64,000 nucleotides of DNA from positions 620,001 through 684,000 of the forward strand of contig NZ_CP017990.1 of NCBI RefSeq assembly GCF_002208095.1. Reading direction: 5' to 3'. Of this stretch, positions 7,803 to 15,774 are shown piece after piece. The number at the start of each line of letters is the position of its first letter. Position 1 is the stretch's first letter. Source of the stretch: Enterobacter cloacae complex sp. ECNIH7. Its GTDB lineage: Bacteria; Pseudomonadota; Gammaproteobacteria; Enterobacterales; Enterobacteriaceae. The notes below the pieces were generated by a model, which was given only the letters and a program-made list of their open reading frames with translations, was not told the origin of the DNA and made no database searches. The position numbers and the translations under genes were made by a program.

Positions 7803-9044
7803 TTACTTGATATCATGAAGCAACTTTAATAAAAGGCTTTCATCGGGAGATTTAATTTTCTGAAAATAAACAGGCTCAGCTATAGGAGAATCCCATTGGT
7901 GTATCTCATCCTTCTTAAACGGGATACATTTCATAGCGGTGTTTTTTAATCGTTTTATGCGAAGGTCATATTCGTCAAAGTTGTCTGGCGTAGTTTTCAG
8001 GCTCAGCGATCTGGCATGATTGATTTGCGTAGGGCAAATAAGCTGAATGTTTCCAAGCGAGAAAATGTTTACGCCGGTGATAAAGAATCTCGAAGGGATA
8101 TCTTTATAATAACGTGTGTTCCATGTTAAACCATCAAACATCGCTGGTGGGTGAGTGTGGGTATCTATGTAATATTGATGTGTGCGCCAATCGCTTATGC
8201 CGGAAAGGTTCATGGTCATGTTAATGATCATATTGGGGGTGGGGCGGAAAATCATTGTCAGGACAAGCATGCTGACGGGAATAATGATTAGTGTATAAAT
8301 GATTATTTGCAATAAACTTTTATTTTTCTTTTCATTTATCAGGATTATTCCTGGGAAAATACCCACAATAATCATCGCGACCGAGAGTGCAAGGAAAATG
8401 ATAACCTGTAAGAACGTATTACTTTCTTCGTTAAAATCTAGCTGACCCGCGATAAAAACGAGTGGGAAGATTTGTGTAAAAGCAGGTGCAATCAATAACA
8501 GAGGCAGACAGTTCCTGACGGCCTTTTTCTGCAAATATTTTACATCACGCGTATCATCAACATCCTTGTACGAGTGAACGTTGAACATAAGCTTGTAGCA
8601 TAAGCCATACGATGCGGCCAGTATTATGGCTATCGCTAAGGCAAGAACGATAAAACCATTTATATCCAGAAAAAATTGTAAGCAGAACGCTCCGATAAGT
8701 ACAGCGCACATCACAACGCTATTACCAAAACAGACTGAGGTAAAGCTATGTGTTAAACCTTCGTATTTAACAAACTCTTTCTCATGTGCGGTGTAAATTA
8801 AGTAAGTAAGGAAAGATGAGATAAAAATGACAAGGCTGAAGCCAAGTAGTGAGACAAGGGTAAACCCAAATATTATTCCTACTGCGCTACTCACGCTTAA
8901 TGCATCATATAAAATATCAAGCCGGTCAATATTCGCAAGATAGAACCATATAACGCTAAATGTACAGGCTGTGACAAATGAAGAGGATGTTAAAATAGCG
9001 ATGATAAACTTTCGGGTTAGCCGCTTATGAAGCTGAATATTCAT
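7803..9044 (-). CDS. Polytopic membrane protein of unknown function
   Basis: A 413-residue protein that I do not recognise. It has about seven or eight hydrophobic helices in the first 270 residues, with paired segments near 13-35, 52-85, 105-150, 175-200 and 210-268. After these comes a soluble C-terminal domain of roughly 140 residues that carries several aromatic and Cys residues and no known motif. It is visibly more AT-rich than the metabolic genes to its right and stands alone, next to the ICE junction, so horizontal origin is likely. GGGAGA lies about 10 bases before the ATG. A membrane protein with a soluble tail alone in an island could be an immunity or transport protein, but nothing in the sequence decides. 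Confidence 0.6.
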   Translation of the reverse strand: MNIQLHKRLTRKFIIAILTSSSFVTACTFSVIWFYLANIDRLDILYDALSVSSAVGIIFGFTLVSLLGFSLVIFISSFLTYLIYTAHEKEFVKYEGLTHSFTSVCFGNSVVMCAVLIGAFCLQFFLDINGFIVLALAIAIILAASYGLCYKLMFNVHSYKDVDDTRDVKYLQKKAVRNCLPLLLIAPAFTQIFPLVFIAGQLDFNEESNTFLQVIIFLALSVAMIIVGIFPGIILINEKKNKSLLQIIIYTLIIIPVSMLVLTMIFRPTPNMIINMTMNLSGISDWRTHQYYIDTHTHPPAMFDGLTWNTRYYKDIPSRFFITGVNIFSLGNIQLICPTQINHARSLSLKTTPDNFDEYDLRIKRLKNTAMKCIPFKKDEIHQWDSPIAEPVYFQKIKSPDESLLLKLLHDIK

Positions 9045-9137
9045 CTTATGTAGTCTCCCTTTGAAATGAAGGAATACTAGTCACAAGGGAGAGGGAGTTC
9101 TACGCTCAAATTTAGTATGCCGGGAAGTGCATATTCA

Positions 9138-9161
9138 GGCTGACGCCTTCTGGCGTCAGCC
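9138..9161 (-). terminator. Strong hairpin after the alpha/beta hydrolase gene
   Basis: GGCTGACGCC and GGCGTCAGCC form a perfect 10-bp stem with a TTCT loop, immediately downstream of the hydrolase stop. No long T-run follows on the minus strand, so it is termination-like and not a textbook terminator. Confidence 0.6.
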
Positions 9162-9169
9162 CCGGGAAA

Positions 9170-9991
9170 TTACAGCGACTTCACAAACGCCAGCAGATCT
9201 TCGTTGAGCTGGTCCTGGTGGGTCAGCGCGAAGCCGTGCGGCGCGTTGTCGTACACCTTCAGCGTGGCGTTTTTGATCATCTCTGCCGCCAGCTTGCCGG
9301 TGCTTTCAAACGGCACGATCTGGTCGTTGCTGCCGTGGATCACCAGCGTCGGGACGTCGATTTTCGCCATGTCCGGGCGGAAGTCGGTTTCGCCGAACGC
9401 GGTCACGCAGTCGATGGTGCCCTTCAGGGACGCCAGCAGGGCGATGTTCAGCGTCTGGGTCAGGGCACCGGCGGAAACGGTCTGCCCGGCGTTGATACCG
9501 TAGAACGGCGTCGCGAAGTCGCTGATGAACTGGGCGCGATCTTTACGCAGCCCGTCGCGAATGCCGTCGAACACGTTCTGATCGACACCCTGCGGGAAGG
9601 AGTCGGATTTGCCGAAGATTGGCGTTACCGCGCCCAGCAGCGCCAGACCGGCCACGCGCGCGCTGCCGTAGTTGTTGATGTAGCGGGTCACATCGCCGCC
9701 GCCCATGGAGAAGCCCACTAGCGTCACGTCCTGCAGGTCCAGGGTGGTGTTCAGGTCGTTGATGTCGGACGCAAAGGTGTCGTAGTCATAGCCATTCCAC
9801 GGCTGATCCGAGCGGCCAAAGCCGCGGCGGTCAAAGGCGATGGCGCGGAAGCCGCGCTCCGCCAGGTAGTTCAGCTGGCTGTCCCACATGTCGCCGTCCA
9901 GCGGCCAGCCGTGGCTGAAGAGAACCGGTTTGCCCGCGCCGCCGTCCTTGTAGTAAATCTGCGTGCCGTCTTTTGCCTTAAACGTTGCCAT
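9170..9991 (-). CDS. Alpha/beta hydrolase (non-heme chloroperoxidase/arylesterase-like)
   Basis: A 273-residue cytoplasmic hydrolase of the cofactor-free haloperoxidase/esterase group. The nucleophile elbow GFSMGG places Ser95. Asp223 (HGSNDQIVP) and His252 (APHGFAL) complete the triad. HGWPLDGDMW near residue 27 is the oxyanion loop and FDRRGFGRSDQP the typical turn before the cap. No signal peptide is present, and the length is normal for the family. It is the last gene of a minus-strand set with an MFS transporter, DoxX and amidohydrolase (30-base gap to the transporter). Physiological substrate is unknown: such enzymes are usually esterases with perhydrolase side activity. Confidence 0.85.
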   Translation of the reverse strand: MATFKAKDGTQIYYKDGGAGKPVLFSHGWPLDGDMWDSQLNYLAERGFRAIAFDRRGFGRSDQPWNGYDYDTFASDINDLNTTLDLQDVTLVGFSMGGGDVTRYINNYGSARVAGLALLGAVTPIFGKSDSFPQGVDQNVFDGIRDGLRKDRAQFISDFATPFYGINAGQTVSAGALTQTLNIALLASLKGTIDCVTAFGETDFRPDMAKIDVPTLVIHGSNDQIVPFESTGKLAAEMIKNATLKVYDNAPHGFALTHQDQLNEDLLAFVKSL

Positions 9992-10021
9992 AGTGTGTTC
10001 CTGTGCAGGTGATGGTTATGG

Positions 10022-11641
10022 TTATACCGGCGCGACCAGGTAGCGAATTGCCGGTGATGTTGTGCCCTGATGAAAAGCCAGAACGCGGCTCTGCAGCAGG
10101 AGGTCATTCATGGTGTGGCGCTCCTGCTGGCGCAGATGCTCAATCCAGGAGCCCATCAGGAAGGTCTCGATAAACAGGCCGGGACGCTCGATATCCTCGT
10201 ACACCGCCCAGCTCATCGCCCCGGCGCGGCGGCGCACCCGGCGCAGCTCGTGAACCGCCTCCAGGAAGGCCTTCGTATTCTGCGGGTCGATGATGTACTC
10301 GTGCGACACAAGCACCGGGCCGCGCTCGTTGGGCAGGTCAATCTCCACGCCGTCCAGCGGCTGGCCGCTGAGGTCGAGGTTCAGGTCCGGATCTTTCCCC
10401 AGCTTCCAGCGGAACACCGTCGCGCTCGCCAGCACCATCCCCAGCGTGGCGACCACCAGCGATGTCGGGGTGCCGAAGCGGGAGGCGATCTGCCCCCAGA
10501 TGGCGCTGCCCGCGGTCATCGAGCCGAAGAACACCGTCAGGTAGACCGCCAGCGCGCGGGCCTTCACCCAGCGGGCGGCGCTGCGCTGCGCGCCGAGGTT
10601 CAGCGTTGAGAGCACCGCAATCCACGCGAAGCCGGTGAAGAACTCAAACAGGTTGAGCAGCCAGACGTGGCGCACGAACGCCAGCGCCAGCATGGTGAGG
10701 GCAAAGGTCAGGCTGGCGGCTACCATCAGGCGGTCGGCGTCGAGCCGCTGGCGCAGGCGCGGCAGAAGGATCGCCCCGGCAATCGCCCCCAGGCCAATGC
10801 ACGCCAGCATCACGCCGTAGCCCGCCGGGCCTAAGCCCAGCTCGCGGCGCGCCACCAGCGGCAGCAGCGCCCAGCCCGCGCTGCCGAAAACGAAGAAGGC
10901 CACGGTGCGCACCAGTACGTTGCGCAGCACCGGCGCGGCGTGCACGTAGCGGATGCCGGAGCGCACCGCGGAGAAGAAGTGCTCCGGCGGCAGGTGCTGA
11001 ATGGACGGTGCCGGACGCCAGCGCCACAGCACCCACGCCACGCCGACCACGGAGAGCGCGTTGAGGGCAAACACCATCCACGGCCCGGCGAGCGACAGCA
11101 GAAAACCGCCCAGCGCGGGGCCAATCGCCCGGCTGATGTTCACCCCGAGCGAGTTCAGCGCCACGGCGGCGCCCAGCTCGGGCTTGCTCACCAGATCGGG
11201 CACCACGGCCTGGAACGGCGGCGAGCTCATCGCCGCCCCCACGCTCAGCAGAAACGTCGCCACCAGCAGAACGGTGGGGGTGACGTGTCCGGTGAAGGAG
11301 AGCACCGTCAGCCCGGCGGCGGCGATGAACACCCACAGCTGGGAGAAGAGCAGGTATTTACGTCGGTCGACGATGTCCGCCATCACCCCGGACGGCAGGT
11401 CGAAGAGGAACATCGGCAGGCTGCTGGCCGCCTGCACCAGCGCGATATCTAAAGGATCGGCGCTCAGGGTCAGCATGCTCCAGTTGATGCCGACGTCGCT
11501 CATCCATGAGCCGACGTTAGAGACCACCGTGGCGATCCACAGCATGCGGAACACCGGCTGGCTCAGCGGCTGCCAGGGCGAAACCGTCGATGCGGGCGTC
11601 GTCTCGACGTGTGCGTCGCGAACGTCGTTAACCTGGGTCAT
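10022..11641 (-). CDS. MFS transporter with C-terminal ABM-like cytoplasmic domain
   Basis: A 539-residue exporter-type MFS protein. The first 420 residues give about 12 transmembrane helices, including the loop motif DLPSGVMADIVDRRKYLL (a variant of motif A) and LNSLGVNISRAIGPALGG (motif C-like, typical of antiporters). The last 110 residues form an extra soluble domain (HEYIIDPQNTKAFLEAV, then MSWAVYEDIERPGLFIETF) resembling small antibiotic-biosynthesis-monooxygenase folds. This combination is known in the DUF894 branch of the MFS. The start codon overlaps the DoxX stop (ATGA), which places it in the amidohydrolase operon. Export of a product of this operon is inference. Confidence 0.8.
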   Translation of the reverse strand: MTQVNDVRDAHVETTPASTVSPWQPLSQPVFRMLWIATVVSNVGSWMSDVGINWSMLTLSADPLDIALVQAASSLPMFLFDLPSGVMADIVDRRKYLLFSQLWVFIAAAGLTVLSFTGHVTPTVLLVATFLLSVGAAMSSPPFQAVVPDLVSKPELGAAVALNSLGVNISRAIGPALGGFLLSLAGPWMVFALNALSVVGVAWVLWRWRPAPSIQHLPPEHFFSAVRSGIRYVHAAPVLRNVLVRTVAFFVFGSAGWALLPLVARRELGLGPAGYGVMLACIGLGAIAGAILLPRLRQRLDADRLMVAASLTFALTMLALAFVRHVWLLNLFEFFTGFAWIAVLSTLNLGAQRSAARWVKARALAVYLTVFFGSMTAGSAIWGQIASRFGTPTSLVVATLGMVLASATVFRWKLGKDPDLNLDLSGQPLDGVEIDLPNERGPVLVSHEYIIDPQNTKAFLEAVHELRRVRRRAGAMSWAVYEDIERPGLFIETFLMGSWIEHLRQQERHTMNDLLLQSRVLAFHQGTTSPAIRYLVAPV

Positions 11642-12045
11642 GCGAACCTCTCCGCTGTCTTACGCTGCAGCCGCCACTGGCCCGGCCCGGTGAGGGCGAG
11701 GGTGGTGAAAATAATCAGCAGCAGCCAGCCAAACTGCCCTTCGGCAATCGACCAGTTCGGGTGGACCGCCAGCATCGCCACCAGCAGCACGGCGATAATC
11801 GGCAGGCACGCCAGGCGGGTGTAAACGCCCGCAATGATCAACAGCGGGCAAACCACCTCGGCGACAATCGCCGGGATCAGGCTGGCGTAAGGCCCGAAGC
11901 CGAACGGATCTTCAATGCGCGTCAGCTCGTCGCTGAAGTGCAGCACCTTCGGCAGGCCGTGCACGTAGAGCAGCAGCAGGCTGCCGGTCAGGCGCAGGAA
12001 GAACAACCCCAGGTCGATCCGGGGCGGCATAGTGGTGTTTTTCAT
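11638..12045 (-). CDS. DoxX family membrane protein
   Basis: A 135-residue inner-membrane protein with four hydrophobic helices. It has the DoxX features LFFLRLTGSLLLLYVHGLPK near the N-terminus and EVVCPLLIIAGVYTRLACLP in the middle. DoxX proteins are small quinone-linked or redox-associated membrane proteins whose exact chemistry is unsettled. It overlaps the amidohydrolase stop (TGATG) upstream and the MFS start downstream, so all three are coupled in translation. The arrangement suggests that the product or redox need of the amidohydrolase pathway is handled at the membrane. Confidence 0.85.
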   Translation of the reverse strand: MKNTTMPPRIDLGLFFLRLTGSLLLLYVHGLPKVLHFSDELTRIEDPFGFGPYASLIPAIVAEVVCPLLIIAGVYTRLACLPIIAVLLVAMLAVHPNWSIAEGQFGWLLLIIFTTLALTGPGQWRLQRKTAERFA

Positions 12046-13916
12046 CAGAATGCAAAGCAGCTGCAGCCCAGCGCCCCCCAGAAAGCGTTATCGTCGGACA
12101 CCGGCATCTCTGACGTGCGGGCGAAATCATGCTGGTGGCTGTGAACCCCGCATGGGCCGCTGCAGTGATGAACGGCGCTCATCCCGACGCGGGCGGCCTG
12201 CGGCGGCGCGCTGCGGTAGTGGCCCGGTACCTTCACCACCGGGGACCACTCGGGCAGAACCGGAATGGCCGGCGGCGCGAGCGGGCCAAAGCTGCCTGCG
12301 GCGTAAACGATATCGCCGTTGACCACCGTCAGGACGGACTCGATGCCCTTGATCTCCTCTTCCGGCACGCGGAAGTAGTCTTTGCTCAGCACGGCCAGGT
12401 CGGCGAGCTGGCCGACCTTGATCTGCCCCTTCTGGTTCTGCTCGCTGGAGAACCACGCGCTGCCCTGGGTCCAGAGCATCAGGGCGGTATCGCGGTCCAG
12501 ACGGGCGCTGTGGTCGTACATCTGCATCCCGCCGACGGTGCGGCCGGAGACCAGCCAGTAGAGCGCGGTCCACGGGTTGTAGCTCGCCACGCGGGTGGCA
12601 TCCGTCCCTAAGCCCACCGGCACGCCGGTCTCGAGCATTTTCGCCACCGGCGGCGTGTGGCGGGTGGCTTCGATGCCGTAGCGCTCGGCAAAGTATTCCC
12701 CCTGGAAGGCCATGCGGTGCTGCACGGCAATGCCGCCGCCGAGCGCTTTGATGCGGTCGATATTGGCCTGGGTAACTGTTTCCGCGTGGTCGAAGAACCA
12801 GTGCAGGCCGTTGAACGGAATGTCGCGGTTCACCTTCTCGAAGACGTCCAGCATGCGGCTGATGGATTCGTTATAGGTGGCGTGCAGGCGGAACGGCCAG
12901 CGATGCTCTACCAGGTGGCGCACCACGCGCTCCAGCTCGTCCTCCATGCCCGGCGCGAGGTCCGGGCGCGGCTCGAGGAAGTCTTCAAAATCGGCGGCGG
13001 AGAAGACCAGCATCTCGCCCGCGCCGTTGTGGCGGAAGAAGTCGCTGCCCTGGCCCGGCGTGAGCATGTCGGTCCATTTTTCAAAATCTTCCAGCTCGTG
13101 GCCCGGACGCTGGGTAAACAGGTTGTAGGCGATGCGGATGGTCATCTGCTTTTTCTCGTGCAGCTCGGCAATCACCTCGTAATCTTCCGGGTAGTTCTGG
13201 AAGCCGCCGCCCGCGTCGATGGCGCTGGTCAGCCCCAGGCGGTTGAGCTCGCGCATGAACTGGCGCGTGGAGTTGACCTGCTGCTCCAGCGGCAGCTTCG
13301 GCCCTTTCGCCAGCGTGGCGTAGAGGATCATGGCGTTCGGACGGGCGATCAGCATCCCGGTCGGGTTGCCGTTGGCGTCGCGCTGGATCTCGCCCCCCGG
13401 CGGGTTCGGCGTGTCCCTGGTGTAGCCGACCACCTTCAGCGCGGCGCGGTTGAGCAGGGCGCGGTCGTACAGGTGCAGGATAAAGACCGGGGTGTCCGGC
13501 GCGGCGTCGTTAATTTCGTCCAGTGTCGGCATGCGGCGCTCGGCGAACTGGAACTCGGTCCAGCCGCCCACCACGCGCACCCACTGGGGCGACGGCGTGC
13601 GCAGGGCCTGCTCTTTCAGCATCCGCAGGGCGTCGGCCAGCGACGGCACGCCTTCCCAGCGCAGCTCGAGGTTGTAGTTCAGCCCGCCGCGGATCAGGTG
13701 CAGGTGCGAGTCGTTCAGACCGGGGATGGCGGTGTGGCCTTTTAAGTCGACCACTTTGGTGCCTTCGCAGTGGTGTTGCATCACCTCGGCGACGGTACCC
13801 ACTTCCAGAAATTTTCCGTCGCGCACGGCAACGGCTTCCGCGACGGGGTTCTCGCGATCGACGGTGTGAAACTGGCCGTTAACCAGAATGAGATCGGCTT
13901 TACCGAGGGTAACCAT
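12045..13916 (-). CDS. Amidohydrolase (YtcJ/amidohydrolase_3 family)
   Basis: A 623-residue metal-dependent hydrolase. Starting from MVTLGKADLILVNGQFH, the small beta domain is followed by the metal-binding DSHLHL motif near residue 70. HWFFDHAET is in the middle, and GLGTDATRVASYNPW near residue 460 supplies the catalytic Asp region. AGGAG 6 bases before the ATG at 13916 decides the start; the open frame upstream to 13988 lacks such a site. The last 50 residues are unusual: after the normal C-terminal strand comes a His/Cys-rich tail (HHCSGPCGVHSHQH) ending ALGCSCFAF, which looks metal-binding. YtcJ-type enzymes act on N-substituted amides or formamides; this substrate is unknown. First gene of the operon with DoxX, MFS transporter and alpha/beta hydrolase. 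Confidence 0.85.
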   Translation of the reverse strand: MVTLGKADLILVNGQFHTVDRENPVAEAVAVRDGKFLEVGTVAEVMQHHCEGTKVVDLKGHTAIPGLNDSHLHLIRGGLNYNLELRWEGVPSLADALRMLKEQALRTPSPQWVRVVGGWTEFQFAERRMPTLDEINDAAPDTPVFILHLYDRALLNRAALKVVGYTRDTPNPPGGEIQRDANGNPTGMLIARPNAMILYATLAKGPKLPLEQQVNSTRQFMRELNRLGLTSAIDAGGGFQNYPEDYEVIAELHEKKQMTIRIAYNLFTQRPGHELEDFEKWTDMLTPGQGSDFFRHNGAGEMLVFSAADFEDFLEPRPDLAPGMEDELERVVRHLVEHRWPFRLHATYNESISRMLDVFEKVNRDIPFNGLHWFFDHAETVTQANIDRIKALGGGIAVQHRMAFQGEYFAERYGIEATRHTPPVAKMLETGVPVGLGTDATRVASYNPWTALYWLVSGRTVGGMQMYDHSARLDRDTALMLWTQGSAWFSSEQNQKGQIKVGQLADLAVLSKDYFRVPEEEIKGIESVLTVVNGDIVYAAGSFGPLAPPAIPVLPEWSPVVKVPGHYRSAPPQAARVGMSAVHHCSGPCGVHSHQHDFARTSEMPVSDDNAFWGALGCSCFAF

Positions 13917-13995
13917 AAACTGCTCCTGACTGAGAGGGGAATGGTCAGGATTATGGGAACCGGTTTCGGCAAAGATCCAGTTATACAATAGGATA

Positions 13996-14034
13996 GGTAT
14001 ACCAAAGTATAACTATACCTAAGGTTAACTATAC
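13996..14034. promoter_or_regulatory. Candidate operator: repeated TATAC palindromes between divergent genes
   Basis: The gap between the amidohydrolase (minus) and the isochorismatase-fold hydrolase (plus) holds GGTATACC at 13996-14003, AACTATACC at 14011-14019 and TTAACTATAC at 14025-14034. GGTATA at 13996 and TATACC at 14014 also form a larger inverted repeat. Clustered symmetric elements in the only divergent promoter region of the block suggest an operator for a local regulator, for instance the FixJ-like protein encoded at 21361-21978. That link is inference. Confidence 0.45.
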
Positions 14035-14134
14035 GAAGAGATAATTACGCGCAGGGACGGAAAACCGCAGGATGAGGATGATTTTATCGTCGCGGCGCTC
14101 GCGGCGATTTCACCCTTAACCACTGGAAAATGCT

Positions 14135-14821
14135 ATGACCTCTTCAAAGCTCGAAGTGTTAACCCCTGCGAACTGTCAGATCATCTTTATCGATCACCAG
14201 CCTCAGATGGCGTTTGGCGTGCAGTCTATTGACCGCCAGGTGCTGAAAAACAACACCGTGGCGCTGGCGAAAGCGGCCAAAGTGTTCAACATCCCAACCA
14301 TCATCACCACCGTTGAGACCGAAAGCTTCTCCGGGAACACCTATCCGGAGCTGCTGGACGTGTTCCCGGGCCAGGACATCCTGGAGCGTACCTCCATGAA
14401 CTCCTGGGACGACCAGAAGGTGCGCGACGCGCTGAAGGCTAACGGTAAGAAGAAGGTGGTGGTGGCCGGCCTGTGGACCGAAGTGTGCAACAACAGCTTT
14501 GCCCTGTGCGCGATGCTGGAAGGCGACTACGAAATTTACATGGTGGCGGACGCGTCCGGCGGCACCTCCAAAGAAGCCCACGACTACGCGATGCAGCGCA
14601 TGATCCAGGCGGGCGTGATCCCGGTCACCTGGCAGCAGGTGATGCTGGAGTGGCAGCGCGACTGGGCGCGTAAAGAGACCTACACCGCGGTGATGGATAT
14701 CGTGCGTGAGCACTCCGGCGCGTACGGCATGGGCGTGGATTACGCCTACACCATGGTGCACAAAGCGCCGTCTCGCCAGAAGAGCGAGCACCGCACCTTA
14801 GCGCCGGTCCCGGCACGCTAA
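14135..14821 (+). CDS. Isochorismatase-fold cysteine hydrolase (YcaC-like)
   Basis: A 228-residue cysteine hydrolase. Asp20 (FIDHQPQMAFGV) and Cys118 (GLWTEVCNNSFAL) match the catalytic Asp and Cys of YcaC-type enzymes. The Lys usually found around residue 84 is not obvious, and an Arg (ERTSMNSWDD) is there instead, as in several YcaC-like proteins. The family covers nicotinamidases, isochorismatases and uncharacterised hydrolases, so substrate assignment is open. It runs divergently from the amidohydrolase operon and starts a plus-strand set with two XapX genes and a two-component system. The C-terminal 40 residues are longer than in nicotinamidases. Confidence 0.85.
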   Translation: MTSSKLEVLTPANCQIIFIDHQPQMAFGVQSIDRQVLKNNTVALAKAAKVFNIPTIITTVETESFSGNTYPELLDVFPGQDILERTSMNSWDDQKVRDALKANGKKKVVVAGLWTEVCNNSFALCAMLEGDYEIYMVADASGGTSKEAHDYAMQRMIQAGVIPVTWQQVMLEWQRDWARKETYTAVMDIVREHSGAYGMGVDYAYTMVHKAPSRQKSEHRTLAPVPAR

Positions 14822-14882
14822 GTTCCGCTGGCGGGCTGGTCCCTCATCCGGCTCGCCGCTGCCTCTTTCTCTGGAGTTCACA

Positions 14883-15104
14883 ATGAGTATTGGGCTGATT
14901 TCCCTTGCCGCAGGCGTATTGATTGGCCTGATGTATGCCGTGCTGAAGGTGCGCTCCCCCGCGCCGCCCGCGCTGGCGCTGATTGGCCTGCTCGGGATGC
15001 TGGCGGGTGAACAGGCGACGCGCCATCTGTTATCCCGCGACGTCGCGCCCCCTCCTCAGGTGACCGTGCCGCAGGCTAAATCGCAGACGGGAGCGTCCTC
15101 ATGA
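14883..15104 (+). CDS. XapX domain membrane protein (first of two)
   Basis: A 73-residue protein with two hydrophobic helices and the XapX (DUF1427) core: AAGVLIGLMYAVLKVRSPAP followed by GLLGMLAGEQ. The function of XapX proteins is unknown, and they often lie beside hydrolase genes. Here the gene lies 61 bases downstream of the isochorismatase-fold gene with a GGAG site, and its stop overlaps the start of a second XapX gene. The C-terminal tail is polar. Confidence 0.85.
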   Translation: MSIGLISLAAGVLIGLMYAVLKVRSPAPPALALIGLLGMLAGEQATRHLLSRDVAPPPQVTVPQAKSQTGASS

Positions 15105-15361
15105 AGGCATGGATAATTTCGCTGGTGTGCGGCGTGGTTGCTGGGGTAATTTACGCTCTGCTCGACGTCCATTCCCCGGCACCGCCGGTTGTCGCCCTGC
15201 TTGGCCTGTTTGGCATGCTGGTGGGCGAACAGCTCATCCCGGTGGGACGGCGTTTACTGAGTCGCGAACCGCTTACCCTCGCCTGGTTTCGTCACGAATG
15301 CGTACCGAAAATCAGCGGCACGGCGCCCCCTGCGCCCGCGAAGGACGATCGCGACGTTTAA
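15101..15361 (+). CDS. XapX domain membrane protein (second of two)
   Basis: An 86-residue protein starting MKAWIISLVCGVVAGVIYALL with a second copy of the XapX core (DVHSPAPPVVALLGLFGMLVGEQ region, split between two helices). It overlaps the first XapX gene by four bases and has a longer hydrophilic C-terminus (FRHECVPKISGT...). The tandem pair most likely arose by duplication and may form a hetero-oligomer in the membrane; that is inference. A two-component regulator gene follows 24 bases downstream. Confidence 0.85.
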   Translation: MKAWIISLVCGVVAGVIYALLDVHSPAPPVVALLGLFGMLVGEQLIPVGRRLLSREPLTLAWFRHECVPKISGTAPPAPAKDDRDV

Positions 15362-15384
15362 TGATTTACCAGAGGAAAGACAGC

Positions 15385-15765
15385 ATGACGCTGCCGTGGC
15401 GCATTGCCATCATTGATGACGAACGATCCGTCCGCAGCGGGCTGAGTAATCTCCTGGAGTCGGAAGGCTATTCAACCGATACGTTTGATTCGGCAGAGGT
15501 GTTTCTGAGCCATCCTCTCGCCCTGTCCGGCGCGGCGCTGGTGATCACCGATATCAAGCTGCGGGGCATGAGCGGCCTGGAGCTGTTTGAAAAGCTGCGG
15601 CTGCTGGCCGTACCACCGCCGCCCGTGCTCTTTATCTCCGGTCATGCTGATGAAAATATGCAGCGGTACGCTCTTAATCTGGGCGCCGCTGCATTTTTGC
15701 GTAAGCCTATTAACATCGATATTCTGCTGGATCATATTCAGCGGGAGCTGGCCCGCCGACAATAA
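15385..15765 (+). CDS. Receiver-only response regulator
   Basis: A 126-residue protein made of a single receiver domain: acidic pair in IIDDERSVR (10-13), phospho-acceptor Asp56 in VITDIKLRGMSG, Ser/Thr site in LFISGHAD, and the conserved Lys in FLRKPIN. There is no output domain, so it must act by protein contact, probably as a phosphate relay or sink for the kinase encoded 9 bases downstream. ATG at 15385 has AGAGGA 8 bases upstream; an in-frame ATG at 15361 would add eight residues and is less likely. Confidence 0.85.
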   Translation: MTLPWRIAIIDDERSVRSGLSNLLESEGYSTDTFDSAEVFLSHPLALSGAALVITDIKLRGMSGLELFEKLRLLAVPPPPVLFISGHADENMQRYALNLGAAAFLRKPINIDILLDHIQRELARRQ

Positions 15766-15774
15766 GGATCGCGG

